DNA of 64,000 nt from Dactylosporangium siamense (GTDB lineage: Bacteria > Actinomycetota > Actinomycetes > Mycobacteriales > Micromonosporaceae), in NCBI RefSeq assembly GCF_016862795.1, contig NZ_BONQ01000182.1, positions 21,222 to 85,221 on the forward strand, written 5' to 3'. Below the pieces are notes generated by a model, which saw only the letters and a program-made list of their open reading frames with translations, was not told the origin of the DNA and ran no database searches. This document shows, piece by piece, positions 23,170 to 30,774 of the stretch (within the stretch, counting starts at the first letter, position 1; each line of letters begins with the position of its first letter). The position numbers were made by a program, and so were the translations under genes.

Positions 23170-24540
23170 GTGGAGATCAAACAAGAACGCACACCCCGCA
23201 TGCCCCGTGGTCGCGCCACGGACCGAACGCCGTCACGCAGCCTCCGGCGCCTGATGGTCGTCCTCACGGCGGCCGTCACTGCACTCGTCGGCAGCGCGGT
23301 CGTCCAGCAGCAGCCGGCACACGCCGCGTGGAACCTCGTGTGGGCCGACGAGTTCAACGGGTCCGGCGCGCCCAGCAGCGCCAACTGGAACTACAACGTC
23401 GGCAACGGCCTCAACCCCGGCCTCAATGCCTTCGACGGCTGGGGCAACGGCGAGTGGGAGTGGTACCGCCCCGAGAACTGCACGCAGTCCGGCGGCAACC
23501 TCGTGATGCGCGCCAACTGGCTCACGACGCCCATCACGGTCAACGGCCGCAACTTCTACCAGACGTCGTGCCGCATGACGACGGACACGAAGAAGTCCTT
23601 CCAGTACGGCCGCATCGAGGCGCGCATGGCGCTGCCGACCGCCACCGGCTCGTGGCCGGCTTTCTGGATGCTCGGTGACTCGTGCGACGAGACGTCCACG
23701 AGCGCCTACAACCCGGCGCAGACCTACTACGACCGCCTGCCCACCAACTGGGCCAGTTGCGGCGAGGTCGACATCATGGAACACGCGAACGCGAACGCGA
23801 CCGTGACGAACAACATCTTCTGGGATCTGCGGACCGGCGTGTTCCCGTGGACAGCGGGTCAGAACGCCAACTACGTCGCGAACCCCGCCGTCAACAACGC
23901 CGCGGCCTTCCACGTCTATGCGATCGAGTGGACGGCCGCGCAGATCCGCTGGTACATCGACGGCACGCAAACGCACGTGATCGACACGACACCGGCGACC
24001 CTGGAGGAGTTCCGCAAGCCGTTCCACGTCATCTTCAACCTGGCGCTGGGCGGCACGTACCCCGGACAGAACCCCGTGCAGGGCCAGTTCCCGCTCACCG
24101 CGTCGATCGACTACGTGCGCTACTACCAGGACGGCGGCGGCACGGGCGGGTCCGCGACGCAGATCAACGGGCCGGGCGGCAAGTGCGTGGACGTGGCCGG
24201 AAACGACACGGGCGGCAACGGCGCGGCCGTGCAGCTGTGGACGTGCCAGGGGTCTGCTGTTTCGCAGGACCAGCAGTGGAGCTGGAACGGCCAGACCCTG
24301 CGGACGTTGGGTCGGTGCCTCGACGTCAACGGCGCGGGTACCGCCAACGGCACGAAGGTGCAGCTCTGGGACTGCAACGGCAGCGGCGCACAGACCTGGG
24401 TCCAGGAAGGCAACCGGTTGCGCAACCCGAACTCCAACCGGTGCCTGGACTCCCCGTCAGGCTCGACAGCGGACGGCGCGCGACTGCAGATCTGGGACTG
24501 CAACGGATCGGCCGCACAGTACTTCGTGAAGGCCGCGTGA
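23170..24540 (+). CDS. Secreted GH16 endo-glucanase (laminarinase-like) with C-terminal CBM13/ricin-B domain
   Basis: About 456 residues from GTG 23170 (GAAGGG upstream); ATG 23200 is the alternative. A signal peptide with RSLRRLMVVLTAAVTALVG ends at AHA before AWNLVWADEFNG. The GH16 domain (about 52-325) has the catalytic EVDIME motif (E199, D201, E204 from the GTG), QYGRIEARMALP and WPAFWML. A glycine-rich linker leads to a CBM13 trefoil with QxW repeats (CVDVAGNDTGGNGAAVQLW, QQWSW, KVQLWDCNGSGAQTW). It should cut beta-1,3- or 1,3-1,4-glucans outside the cell. CebR-like operator upstream and two terminators downstream imply a single-gene, sugar-controlled unit. Confidence 0.9.
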   Translation: MEIKQERTPRMPRGRATDRTPSRSLRRLMVVLTAAVTALVGSAVVQQQPAHAAWNLVWADEFNGSGAPSSANWNYNVGNGLNPGLNAFDGWGNGEWEWYRPENCTQSGGNLVMRANWLTTPITVNGRNFYQTSCRMTTDTKKSFQYGRIEARMALPTATGSWPAFWMLGDSCDETSTSAYNPAQTYYDRLPTNWASCGEVDIMEHANANATVTNNIFWDLRTGVFPWTAGQNANYVANPAVNNAAAFHVYAIEWTAAQIRWYIDGTQTHVIDTTPATLEEFRKPFHVIFNLALGGTYPGQNPVQGQFPLTASIDYVRYYQDGGGTGGSATQINGPGGKCVDVAGNDTGGNGAAVQLWTCQGSAVSQDQQWSWNGQTLRTLGRCLDVNGAGTANGTKVQLWDCNGSGAQTWVQEGNRLRNPNSNRCLDSPSGSTADGARLQIWDCNGSAAQYFVKAA

Positions 24541-24568
24541 CGACCGGCCGAGCGGCACGCTGACGGTC

Positions 24569-24600
24569 AGGGCGCGGGAACGGACGGGTTCCCGCGCCCT
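24569..24600 (+). terminator. Terminator after the GH16 gene
   Basis: Perfect 13-bp stem AGGGCGCGGGAAC / GTTCCCGCGCCCT, loop GGACGG, followed by TTTCCG. It starts 28 bases after the GH16 stop. Confidence 0.8.
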
Positions 24601-24618
24601 TTCCGCGCCTTCCGGGAT

Positions 24619-24652
24619 ACGACCCGCGCCGGGCTTGTCCGGCGCGGGTCGT
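24619..24652. terminator. Second hairpin terminator
   Basis: Perfect 14-bp stem ACGACCCGCGCCGG / CCGGCGCGGGTCGT with loop GCTTGT, 18 bases beyond the first. Tandem terminators isolate the GH16 unit; 24653-24858 shows no further feature. Confidence 0.65.
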
Positions 24653-24858
24653 GGAACGGCGGCCGGGCGGACCCCCCGTGGCACCGCCGGCTGTCGCCGT
24701 CGAGCGTGGTGTGCGCCCGCATGGTCGACGGCGCCGTCCGCGCCCTGCTGGGTGGATGAGTGATCAACGCCGCATCCGTGTGTCGGAGACCTGATCTACG
24801 GAATCGACAACGCCGTGCATCATTCCGAGGACGACGCCGACCACGGATGGAAACCGCC

Positions 24859-25068
24859 ATGACCCGCACCCGCAAAGCCATCATCGCCGCCTTCGCGGCC
24901 CTGCTGCTCACGCCGGCCCTCAGCGCCTGCAACCCCGTCTCGGGCGGCACCTGCGACACGATCACCATGAGCGTCGCCGGCAAACCAGGCGGGAAGAGCG
25001 GTGGCAGCAGCAGCAAGAGCAAGTCGAAGAGCGGATCGAAGTCGAAAAGCGGACACGACTGCGACTGA
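24859..25068 (+). CDS. Small putative lipoprotein with Ser/Lys-rich tail
   Basis: 69 residues: MTRTRKAIIAAFAALLLTPA, then LSACNP, a lipobox with the modified Cys near residue 24. Two further cysteine-bearing motifs (GGTCDT and a terminal GHDCD) bracket a low-complexity tail rich in SKSKSGSK and GGKSGGSSS. It was probably exported and membrane-anchored; no family recognised. GGATGGAA upstream of ATG 24859 serves as ribosome-binding site; ATG 24847 is also in frame. The strongly basic, glycine/serine tail suggests a cell-envelope-binding peptide, but this is a guess. Confidence 0.5.
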   Translation: MTRTRKAIIAAFAALLLTPALSACNPVSGGTCDTITMSVAGKPGGKSGGSSSKSKSKSGSKSKSGHDCD

Positions 25069-25206
25069 GGGGCACACTGCGCCCCGAGCCTGCCAGGGTA
25101 CGTCCACACCGCCGGCCCGCCGGCTAGCTGATGGCCGCCTCATCCCCTGGGTCGTCAAGGAGATGGATGACGAACGGGCGCGGTGTGGGCGGCGCCACTG
25201 CCGCGT

Positions 25207-25222
25207 AAGGACCAAAGTCCTT
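25207..25222 (+). promoter_or_regulatory. Inverted repeat upstream of the methyltransferase gene
   Basis: AAGGAC-CAAA-GTCCTT lies 76 bases before the methyltransferase start and could be an operator or a small leader hairpin. No clear promoter hexamers are seen in 25069-25297. Confidence 0.3.
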
Positions 25223-25297
25223 GGTGTGGCCGTCCGTCCGGCGTGACGCTGGGGGGTGAGGCGCGCACGACGGGCCGCTGTGACGAAAGGACCATGC

Positions 25298-25903
25298 ATG
25301 TCGGAACGTAACGGGTGGCTCGCATGCGTCGAGGCCGATCCGAATCACTCGCACAGGTACGTCGAACGGTTCCGGTCGATGGCGGCCGAAGGCGCCGACC
25401 TCGGCGGCGAGGCCCGCTTCGTCGACGCCATGGCGCCGCGTGGGTCGCGGGTGCTGGACGCGGGCTGCGGGCCCGGCCGGGTCGGCGCGTTGATCGCCGC
25501 GGCCGGGCACGAGGTGGTCGGCGTCGATGTCGACCCGGTGCTGATCGCCGCGGCGGAGCACGACCACCCCGGGCCGCGGTGGCTGGTCGGCGACCTCGCG
25601 GAGCTCGACCTGCCCGGTCAGGGAGTTCCGGACGGCTTCGACGTCGTGGTGTGCGCCGGCAACGTGATGGCCTTCCTCGCCGCCGACACCAGACGGGAGG
25701 TGCTGCGCCGGCTGCGCGGGCACCTGCGTGCTGCCGGCCGGATCGTGGTCGGGTTCGGCGCCGGCCGCGGCTACGGGTTCGACGAGTTCGTCGACGACGT
25801 GCACGCCTGCGGGCTGGCGCCGGACCTCATGCTGTCGACGTGGGATCTGCGGCCGTTCACCGCCGACGCCGACTTCCTCGTGGCGGTGCTGCGACCGGTG
25901 TGA
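25298..25903 (+). CDS. Class I SAM-dependent methyltransferase
   Basis: 201-residue Rossmann-fold methyltransferase. Motif I is VLDAGCGPGRVGALIAAAGH with GVDVDP as the acidic end of strand 2; motif II/III is DVVVCAGNVMAFL and the last strand is GRIVVGFGAGRGYGFDEF. It resembles the small actinobacterial 'class I SAM-dependent methyltransferase' group with unknown small-molecule substrates. ATG 25298 is preferred over the upstream GTG because GAAAGG lies seven bases before it. Likely a single gene: a small operator-like repeat precedes it and decayed genes follow it. Confidence 0.82.
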   Translation: MSERNGWLACVEADPNHSHRYVERFRSMAAEGADLGGEARFVDAMAPRGSRVLDAGCGPGRVGALIAAAGHEVVGVDVDPVLIAAAEHDHPGPRWLVGDLAELDLPGQGVPDGFDVVVCAGNVMAFLAADTRREVLRRLRGHLRAAGRIVVGFGAGRGYGFDEFVDDVHACGLAPDLMLSTWDLRPFTADADFLVAVLRPV

Positions 25904-25915
25904 TCCGACGCCGCT

Positions 25916-26001
25916 TCAGCGCGGCATGGCGACGGTGAGCAGTACCGCCGCGTCGTCGAGTGCTTCGAGGGCGTGCCGGGCGTCCGGCACCTCGAGCGCT
26001 T
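25916..26001 (-). pseudogene. 3' remnant of a cupin gene
   Basis: The minus frame ending at 25916 reads KALEVPDARHALEALDDAAV then LLTVAMPR and stop. This is the typical C-terminus of small cupin-domain proteins ('P.A.HALEAL.D.AVLLTV'). Only about 28 residues remain; the metal-binding cupin motifs are gone. It meets the MarR remnant head-on at about 26000. Confidence 0.55.
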
Positions 26002-26311
26002 TTGTGTCCGACGTTCAGAGAGCGCCTTCCTGGTGATGGGCGTCCTCACCCGCGTCGGCGCCGAACGCGACCTGCCCCTCACCCAGCTGCGGGTGCTCGG
26101 CATCCTCCGGGACGTCGACGTGTCCATCACCCCGGCCGGACTCGAACTCGCCGAACGGCTCAAGGAACAGCTCCGCAACGGACCGCCTCGACCCACGGCA
26201 ACGCGATCGGCTCCTGCCGTTGCTCGAGCAGGTCGCAACCCCGACCTCCGAGCAGCCCTGATCATCGCCGCCGACCCACCATCGGCGAGCACCGCGCCCA
26301 CTCCGGCCTGA
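26000..26311 (+). pseudogene. Remnant of a MarR-family regulator gene lacking the DNA-binding helix
   Basis: The plus frame reads RRSESAFLVMGVLTRVGAER then DLPLTQLRVLGILRD, a MarR N-terminus. It jumps straight to VDVSITPAGLELAERLKEQL, which normally follows the winged helix. About 45 residues carrying the recognition helix and wing are missing. After that the frame drifts into low-complexity sequence. It cannot encode a functional repressor. The interval to 26345 shows nothing else. Confidence 0.6.
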
Positions 26312-26345
26312 TCGGGCCGGGCCGCACGCCGCTCCGGCCAACCGC

Positions 26346-27086
26346 TCAGAGCAGGCCGAGCTCCCGGGCGCGGAGCGCGGCCTGGGTCCGGTCCCGCGCG
26401 CCGAGTTTCACCAGCGCGCTGGTCACGTGGTTCTTCACGGTCCCCTCGGCGAGGAACAGCGCGGACGCGATCTCCCGGTTGCTGCGCCCGCCGGCCAGCA
26501 GCCGTACCACATCCAGCTCCCGACCGGACAACGGCGCGACGAGCGGGGTGGCGACCGGCGGTGGGAGCTGCGCGACCCGGGACACCAGTTTGGCGGCCAC
26601 GCCCGGCTCGAGGACCGACTCGCCGCGGACGGCGGCGCGGATCGCCTCCATCAGCCGCTGCGAGGAGGCGTCCTTGAGCAGGTAGCCGATCGCGCCGGCC
26701 TGGATGGCGGGGAAGACGTCGTCGTCGTCGTCGAAGGTGGTCAGGGCGATCACCTGGACGGCCGGGTGGTCGGCGCGCAGGAGCCGGATCGCGGTCACGC
26801 CGTCCATCACCGGCATCCGCAGGTCCATCAGCACCACGTCGGGTGATGTGCGGGCGGCCAGCTCCACCGCCTGCGCCCCGTCCGCCGCCTCACCGACGAC
26901 GTCGATCTCGTCCTGCACCGACAGCAGCAGCGCCAGCGCCTCCCGGAACAGCCGCTGGTCGTCGGCGAGCAGCACCCGGATCACGCCGGCACCGTCCTGG
27001 CTCACGCGGGCACCGTCCTGGCTCACGCGGGCACCGTCCCGGCTCACGGCACCGTCCCGGCTCACGCCGGCACCGTCCCGGGTCAC
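26346..27086 (-). CDS. NarL/FixJ-family response regulator with repetitive N-terminal extension
   Basis: 246 residues from GTG 27086, or 212 from GTG 26984. Receiver domain: VIRVLLADDQ, phospho-acceptor in VVLMDLRMP, T in ALTTFDD, K in YLLKDAS. C-terminal LuxR-type HTH: LSGRELDVVRLLAGGRSNREIA, then AEGTVKNHVTSALVKLGARD. The kinase stop overlaps GTG 27086 (GTGA), which supports the long form. Yet the first 34 residues are five copies of (V)S(R/Q)DGA(R/G), encoded by an 18/21-bp repeat array, and homologues normally start at VIRVLLADD. Both starts may be used. It pairs with the upstream kinase and probably controls the divergent DJ-1/PfpI membrane gene. Confidence 0.88.
   Translation of the reverse strand: MTRDGAGVSRDGAVSRDGARVSQDGARVSQDGAGVIRVLLADDQRLFREALALLLSVQDEIDVVGEAADGAQAVELAARTSPDVVLMDLRMPVMDGVTAIRLLRADHPAVQVIALTTFDDDDDVFPAIQAGAIGYLLKDASSQRLMEAIRAAVRGESVLEPGVAAKLVSRVAQLPPPVATPLVAPLSGRELDVVRLLAGGRSNREIASALFLAEGTVKNHVTSALVKLGARDRTQAALRARELGLL
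26985..27086 (-). repeat. Five-copy 18/21-bp tandem repeat at the kinase/regulator junction
   Basis: Read on the minus strand: units begin at 27086, 27065, 27047, 27026 and 27005, each GTGA(C/G)CC(G/A)GGACGGTGCC with or without a final CGC/GGC. Unit lengths are 21, 18, 21, 21 and 21, so the frame is never broken. Each unit offers a GTG start in frame with the regulator. Confidence 0.9.
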
Positions 27087-28147
27087 GCGGGCGCCGTCAC
27101 TGTGAGCGTGGATCCCTTGCCCGGCACCGAGTCCAGCGCCACCGCGCCGCCCAGCCCAGTCACCCGCTCACGAAGGCCGGTCAGGCCGAAGCCGCCGGAA
27201 GCGCCCGCCGGTTGTCCGCAGCCGTCGTCGCCGACGACCATCCGGACCTCGGTGGGGCCGTAGTCCAGCAGGACGTGGGCGTGGGCCGCGCGGGCGTGCC
27301 GGCGGACGTTGGTGAGGCCTTCCTGCGCCGCGCGGTACAGTGCCTCCTCCACGTCCGGTGCCAGCCGGCGGGACGCCCCGCTGACCTCGACGCTCGTCGG
27401 CAGCCCGGACTGCGACGCCTCCCGGGCCAGCTGCTCCACCCGCTCGCCCAGCGGCACGCGTGGCGCCCGCAGCGCCGACACCGACCGCCGTACCTCCGAC
27501 AGCGCCTCCCGGGCCTGCTCCTCGGCCTGGGCGAGGACCTCGTCGGCGCGGACCGGGTCCCGGTCGAGCAGCGCACGCCCGGCCCGGATCTGCATCTGCA
27601 CCGTTGTCAGGTAGTGGCCGAGCCCGTCGTGGATGTCACGGGCGACGCGGTTGCGTTCCTGGGTGGTGGCCAGCTCCTCCAGCTGCGCGTTGGCCAGCGC
27701 CAGCTCGAGGCGGGTCTGCTGCTCGCGGCGCAGCAGCCGGGTCACGACCAGCGCCATCAGCGACGCGACGAGCATCCCGGCGATCTCCCGCACGCCCTTG
27801 GCGAAGTCCATGCCGACGTGCCCGAGCGGCACCACGAGCGCGACCACGACGGCCGCGCGCAGCGGCAGCAGCTGCGCGGCCTGGACGACCAGCACGATGA
27901 GCAGCAGCGTGCCGCCCCACAGGGCGTGCGCCGCGCCGAACATGACGAACCCGAGACCGATCTGCAGCAGCATGTACCCGGCGAGCCACACCGTTGCGCG
28001 GCCGGGCAGCAGCCACGACCCGAGCACGACCAGCGCGGTGTACCCGGTGCCGGTGACGATCGCCGGCCACGGATCCGCGCCGGCGACGGCCTCCAGCACG
28101 AGCACGGCGTACGCGCCGACCGCCAGCATCCACAGGAACCGTTGCAC
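27083..28147 (-). CDS. Sensor histidine kinase (HisKA_3 / NarL-type partner)
   Basis: About 354 residues from GTG 28147, chosen so that the first transmembrane helix (FLWMLAVGAYAVLVLEAVAG) starts near the N-terminus and the divergent gene keeps its promoter. Longer ATG starts at 28201-28279 would overlap the operator or the divergent CDS. About six transmembrane helices (to residue 140) are followed by the dimerisation/phosphoacceptor box ERNRVARDIHDGLGHYLT and an HATPase_c domain with NVRRHARA, GDDGCGQ and GFGLTGLRERV. No extracytoplasmic sensor domain, so it senses within or at the membrane. The stop overlaps the regulator start (GTGA). Confidence 0.87.
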   Translation of the reverse strand: MQRFLWMLAVGAYAVLVLEAVAGADPWPAIVTGTGYTALVVLGSWLLPGRATVWLAGYMLLQIGLGFVMFGAAHALWGGTLLLIVLVVQAAQLLPLRAAVVVALVVPLGHVGMDFAKGVREIAGMLVASLMALVVTRLLRREQQTRLELALANAQLEELATTQERNRVARDIHDGLGHYLTTVQMQIRAGRALLDRDPVRADEVLAQAEEQAREALSEVRRSVSALRAPRVPLGERVEQLAREASQSGLPTSVEVSGASRRLAPDVEEALYRAAQEGLTNVRRHARAAHAHVLLDYGPTEVRMVVGDDGCGQPAGASGGFGLTGLRERVTGLGGAVALDSVPGKGSTLTVTAPA

Positions 28148-28198
28148 GTCTGCACCATGCAGGCGCCCAACGGCTGAAGTCAATCCGGCCCGACCAAC

Positions 28199-28214
28199 CA
28201 TGACCACGGTCATG
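28199..28214. promoter_or_regulatory. Operator-like palindrome between the kinase and the DJ-1/PfpI gene
   Basis: CATGACC-AC-GGTCATG, two perfect 7-bp arms with a 2-bp spacer, is centred in the divergent intergenic region 28148-28262. Symmetry and spacing fit a NarL/DesR-type response-regulator dimer, making it the likely target of the adjacent regulator. Confidence 0.55.
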
Positions 28215-28262
28215 ACGTTCGGCACGGGCGCCGTGACCCGCCCGGCCGACACCATCGGCGGC

Positions 28263-29993
28263 ATGGGAATCCGCCGCATGCTCGCCGTTGCCCTCGCCGG
28301 CCTGGTCGCCGCGACCGTCGTGGGCGCGGTCCACGCGTCCGACGCCGCCGACGCCGTCTACCCGCCACCCCGCTCCCTACCCCTGCCACCGCCGTCCACC
28401 AACGGCATCGACGACCACCGGACCACCGTCGCGGTGCTGCTGGGACCAGCCGGCGCCAACGCGGCCGACGTCCTCGCCCCGTACGAGACCCTCGCCGCGT
28501 CCGGCCGCTACCAGGTGCTGACCGTCGCCGAGCACCGCACCCCGATCCCGCTGACCGGTGGCCTGGAACTGGTGCCCGACCGCACCTTCGCCGACCTCGG
28601 GCACGCCGACTGGATCGTCGTGCCGGAGATACAGCAGGCGTCCTCGCCGCAACTGCAGTCCACTGTGGACTGGATCCGGGCCCGCTACGCCGACGGCGCC
28701 CAGATCCTGAGCGTCTGCGCCGGCGCCGGGCTCCTCGCCCGCACCGGCCTGCTCACCGGCCGGCCCGCCACGAGCAACTGGCTCGCCCTGTACGGCTACG
28801 AACGGCAGTACCCGGACGTCCGGTGGCGACGCGGCGTCCGCTACGTCGACGACGGCCGGATCATCACGACCGCCGCGGTCCTGTCCGGAGTGGACGGTGC
28901 ACTGCGCATCCTGGAACGCGAACACGGCACCGACGCCGCCCGGCAGGCCGCCACCGCGATCGGCTGGCGCACCTACCACCCCGGCGCCACGGCGGACATC
29001 GCCGCCGCCCACCCCGCCCCGGCGGACACCGTCGCGCTGCTCAACGCCGGGTTCCGCACGCCGGTCCACGCCGGTGTGCTGCTGACCCCCGGTGTCGGCG
29101 AGATCGAGCTGGCATCGGTGTTCCGGACCTACACGCAACTGGTGTACGTCGCCCGGCTCACCGCCGTCACCGCCGACGGGCAACCGATCCGCTCCCGCCA
29201 CGGCCTCACGTTCATCCCACGCAGCGCCAAGCCGACCGGCTACGACCGGCTGCTCGTCCCCGGCCACGACGCCGCCCTCGCCCACCGTGCCGACCCGGCG
29301 TGGAAGCCGGTGTACGTCCACGCCCGCGCCGAGTTCCCGTTCGACGGCACGCTGCGCGACCTCGCCGCCACCACGGACGTGCCGACCGCCCGGTGGGTGG
29401 CCAAGACCCTCGAGTACTCCCCCGGCGAGCTGACCGGCCCCGCGTTCCCGTGGGTGCCCGCGCTGCTGCTGGCGCTGGCGATGGCAGCCGGCGGCACCCT
29501 GTACGTCCTGGCCCGCGCCGGGCTCGCCCGCCGCCCTCGGCTGCGGAACTGGCTGCGGCACCTGGCCGAGATGCTCGTCGCCATGGTCGCCGGGATGCTG
29601 CTGCTGGCGCCGGCGTGGAGCTGGCTGACGCACGACCGGCCGGTGCTGATGACGCTGACGATGGCAGTGGACATGGCCGCCGGCATGGCGGCGTGGATGG
29701 CGGTCCGCGGGCACGACCGGCGCATGATCGGTGAGATGGCACTGGTCATGGTGGCGCCGTTCGTCGTGCTGCTGCCGTGGCTGTCCGGCGCCGCGCTGTC
29801 CACGGCCGGGCATGTGCTGATGCTGGCGGCGATGGTCGCGCTCATGCTCGTGCGGTGGGAGCATTACTCAGCCGCTCCCACCTGGGCCTTCCGGCCATGG
29901 CGGCGCGTGTTCCGGAAGCCGGGCGCTGGCGACGATCCCGGACGCGGCGATCTGCCGCAGCAGGTCGAGGAGCCCGCCGGGGAGCCCCGGTAG
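28263..29993 (+). CDS. Membrane protein with tandem DJ-1/PfpI (GATase1-like) domains
   Basis: 576 residues. An N-terminal signal/anchor (MLAVALAGLVAATVVGAVHA) precedes a DJ-1/PfpI-like domain (about 55-240) of the AraC-regulator type: VAVLLGPAGANAADVLAPYE, IVVPEIQ, and the nucleophile elbow LSVCAGAGLLARTGLL with C152. A second, shorter half-domain follows (GVLLTPGVGEIELASVFRTY ... HGLTFIP ... RLLVPGHD, about 265-345). Five transmembrane helices fill the C-terminus (about 400-535). The soluble part should face outside. DJ-1/PfpI proteins act as glyoxalases, chaperones, peptidases or ligand sensors; none can be chosen here. It is divergent from a two-component pair. Confidence 0.75.
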   Translation: MGIRRMLAVALAGLVAATVVGAVHASDAADAVYPPPRSLPLPPPSTNGIDDHRTTVAVLLGPAGANAADVLAPYETLAASGRYQVLTVAEHRTPIPLTGGLELVPDRTFADLGHADWIVVPEIQQASSPQLQSTVDWIRARYADGAQILSVCAGAGLLARTGLLTGRPATSNWLALYGYERQYPDVRWRRGVRYVDDGRIITTAAVLSGVDGALRILEREHGTDAARQAATAIGWRTYHPGATADIAAAHPAPADTVALLNAGFRTPVHAGVLLTPGVGEIELASVFRTYTQLVYVARLTAVTADGQPIRSRHGLTFIPRSAKPTGYDRLLVPGHDAALAHRADPAWKPVYVHARAEFPFDGTLRDLAATTDVPTARWVAKTLEYSPGELTGPAFPWVPALLLALAMAAGGTLYVLARAGLARRPRLRNWLRHLAEMLVAMVAGMLLLAPAWSWLTHDRPVLMTLTMAVDMAAGMAAWMAVRGHDRRMIGEMALVMVAPFVVLLPWLSGAALSTAGHVLMLAAMVALMLVRWEHYSAAPTWAFRPWRRVFRKPGAGDDPGRGDLPQQVEEPAGEPR

Positions 29994-30008
29994 GCGCCGC
30001 CGAACAGG

Positions 30009-30051
30009 AAGGCTGCCGGCACCCGGTCCGTCGCCGGGCACCGGCAGCCTT
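30009..30051. terminator. Bidirectional terminator
   Basis: AAGGCTGCCGG (30009-30019) pairs with CCGGCAGCCTT (30041-30051), with an inner ACCCGG/CCGGGC stem, between the convergent stops at 29993 and 30063. Confidence 0.7.
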
Positions 30052-30062
30052 GGACGTGAACG

Positions 30063-30605
30063 TCAATCTTCCTGCATCGCGTGGCTACCCGGTCGCGTGT
30101 TGCGCCAGAACTGTCGGGGCGCGTAGCCCTCCCGGCGCAGCCAGTGCTCGGTGTAGACGATCCGTTCGGCAGGGACTACGCCAAGCGGTCCAACGGGCGG
30201 TTCGTCGAGGGATCGGGACCGCTCGACATGGTCGGACTGCCAACGCACCACTGACCAGTACCGGTCAAAGTCAGCATCACCCGGTTCGAGGATGCGTGCG
30301 GCACCGAACAGCTGCGCTCCGCGACTGCTCGCCTGCCCGACCAGCGGCGCGAACACGCCGATGGAGACCCGCGGGTCCGCCCGGATGTTGCGCATCTTCG
30401 GAGAGGTCCCCACAGCGGTGAAGACGACGGTGAAATCAAGGTGGAAGTAGCGCACCGGGGTTGCCAGCGGCCCATCGGGGCCGGCCGTGGCCAGGACGCA
30501 CATGTTCTGCGACGACAGCAGATTGACGATCCGCTCCTCCAGCCGTTCACGGTCCAGCCGCTTCGTCGGGCTCGGGCCGGCGAGCCATGGGTTGGTCAGT
30601 ACCAT
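30063..30605 (-). CDS. Pyridoxamine 5'-phosphate oxidase-family (split beta-barrel) protein
   Basis: 180 residues of the PNPOx-like flavin/F420-binding split barrel: RIVNLLSSQNMCVLATAGPD then TPVRYFHLDFTVVFTAVGTS and MRNIRADPRVSIGVFAPL are the three barrel strands expected. The second half (GAQLFGAARILEPGDADFDR) matches the strand that carries the charge relay to FMN or F420. No residue set distinguishes FMN from F420 binding with certainty. ATG 30605 is preceded only by a weak site. It is divergent from the hemerythrin gene across 169 bases, so both might belong to a stress response. Confidence 0.78.
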   Translation of the reverse strand: MVLTNPWLAGPSPTKRLDRERLEERIVNLLSSQNMCVLATAGPDGPLATPVRYFHLDFTVVFTAVGTSPKMRNIRADPRVSIGVFAPLVGQASSRGAQLFGAARILEPGDADFDRYWSVVRWQSDHVERSRSLDEPPVGPLGVVPAERIVYTEHWLRREGYAPRQFWRNTRPGSHAMQED

Positions 30606-30706
30606 TGACGCACTCTGCCAGATCCCGGTCCTTGACCTGTTTCGATCCGCCGCCGTACTTCCGGGAGTGTTAGCCCTCGCCGGCCCGGTTTGGTCGGGAG
30701 CAGTTT

Positions 30707-30731
30707 GCTTGCCGGCGGCGATCTTGGGTAC
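30707..30731 (+). promoter_or_regulatory. SigB-like promoter of the hemerythrin gene
   Basis: GCTT (30707-30710), 15-bp spacer, GGGTAC (30726-30731) fits the actinomycete general-stress sigma-B pattern GNNT-N14-16-GGGTAY. The expected start is near 30738, leaving a leader with an ACGGAGG site at 30761. Confidence 0.5.
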
Positions 30732-30774
30732 CCGAAGGCAGAGAGCTAGCCCTCGAGTCCACGGAGGTCCAAAC

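Noticed and set aside
26985..27086. Considered as a CRISPR-like array
   Set aside because: Units are contiguous without spacers, lie in coding sequence and keep the frame.
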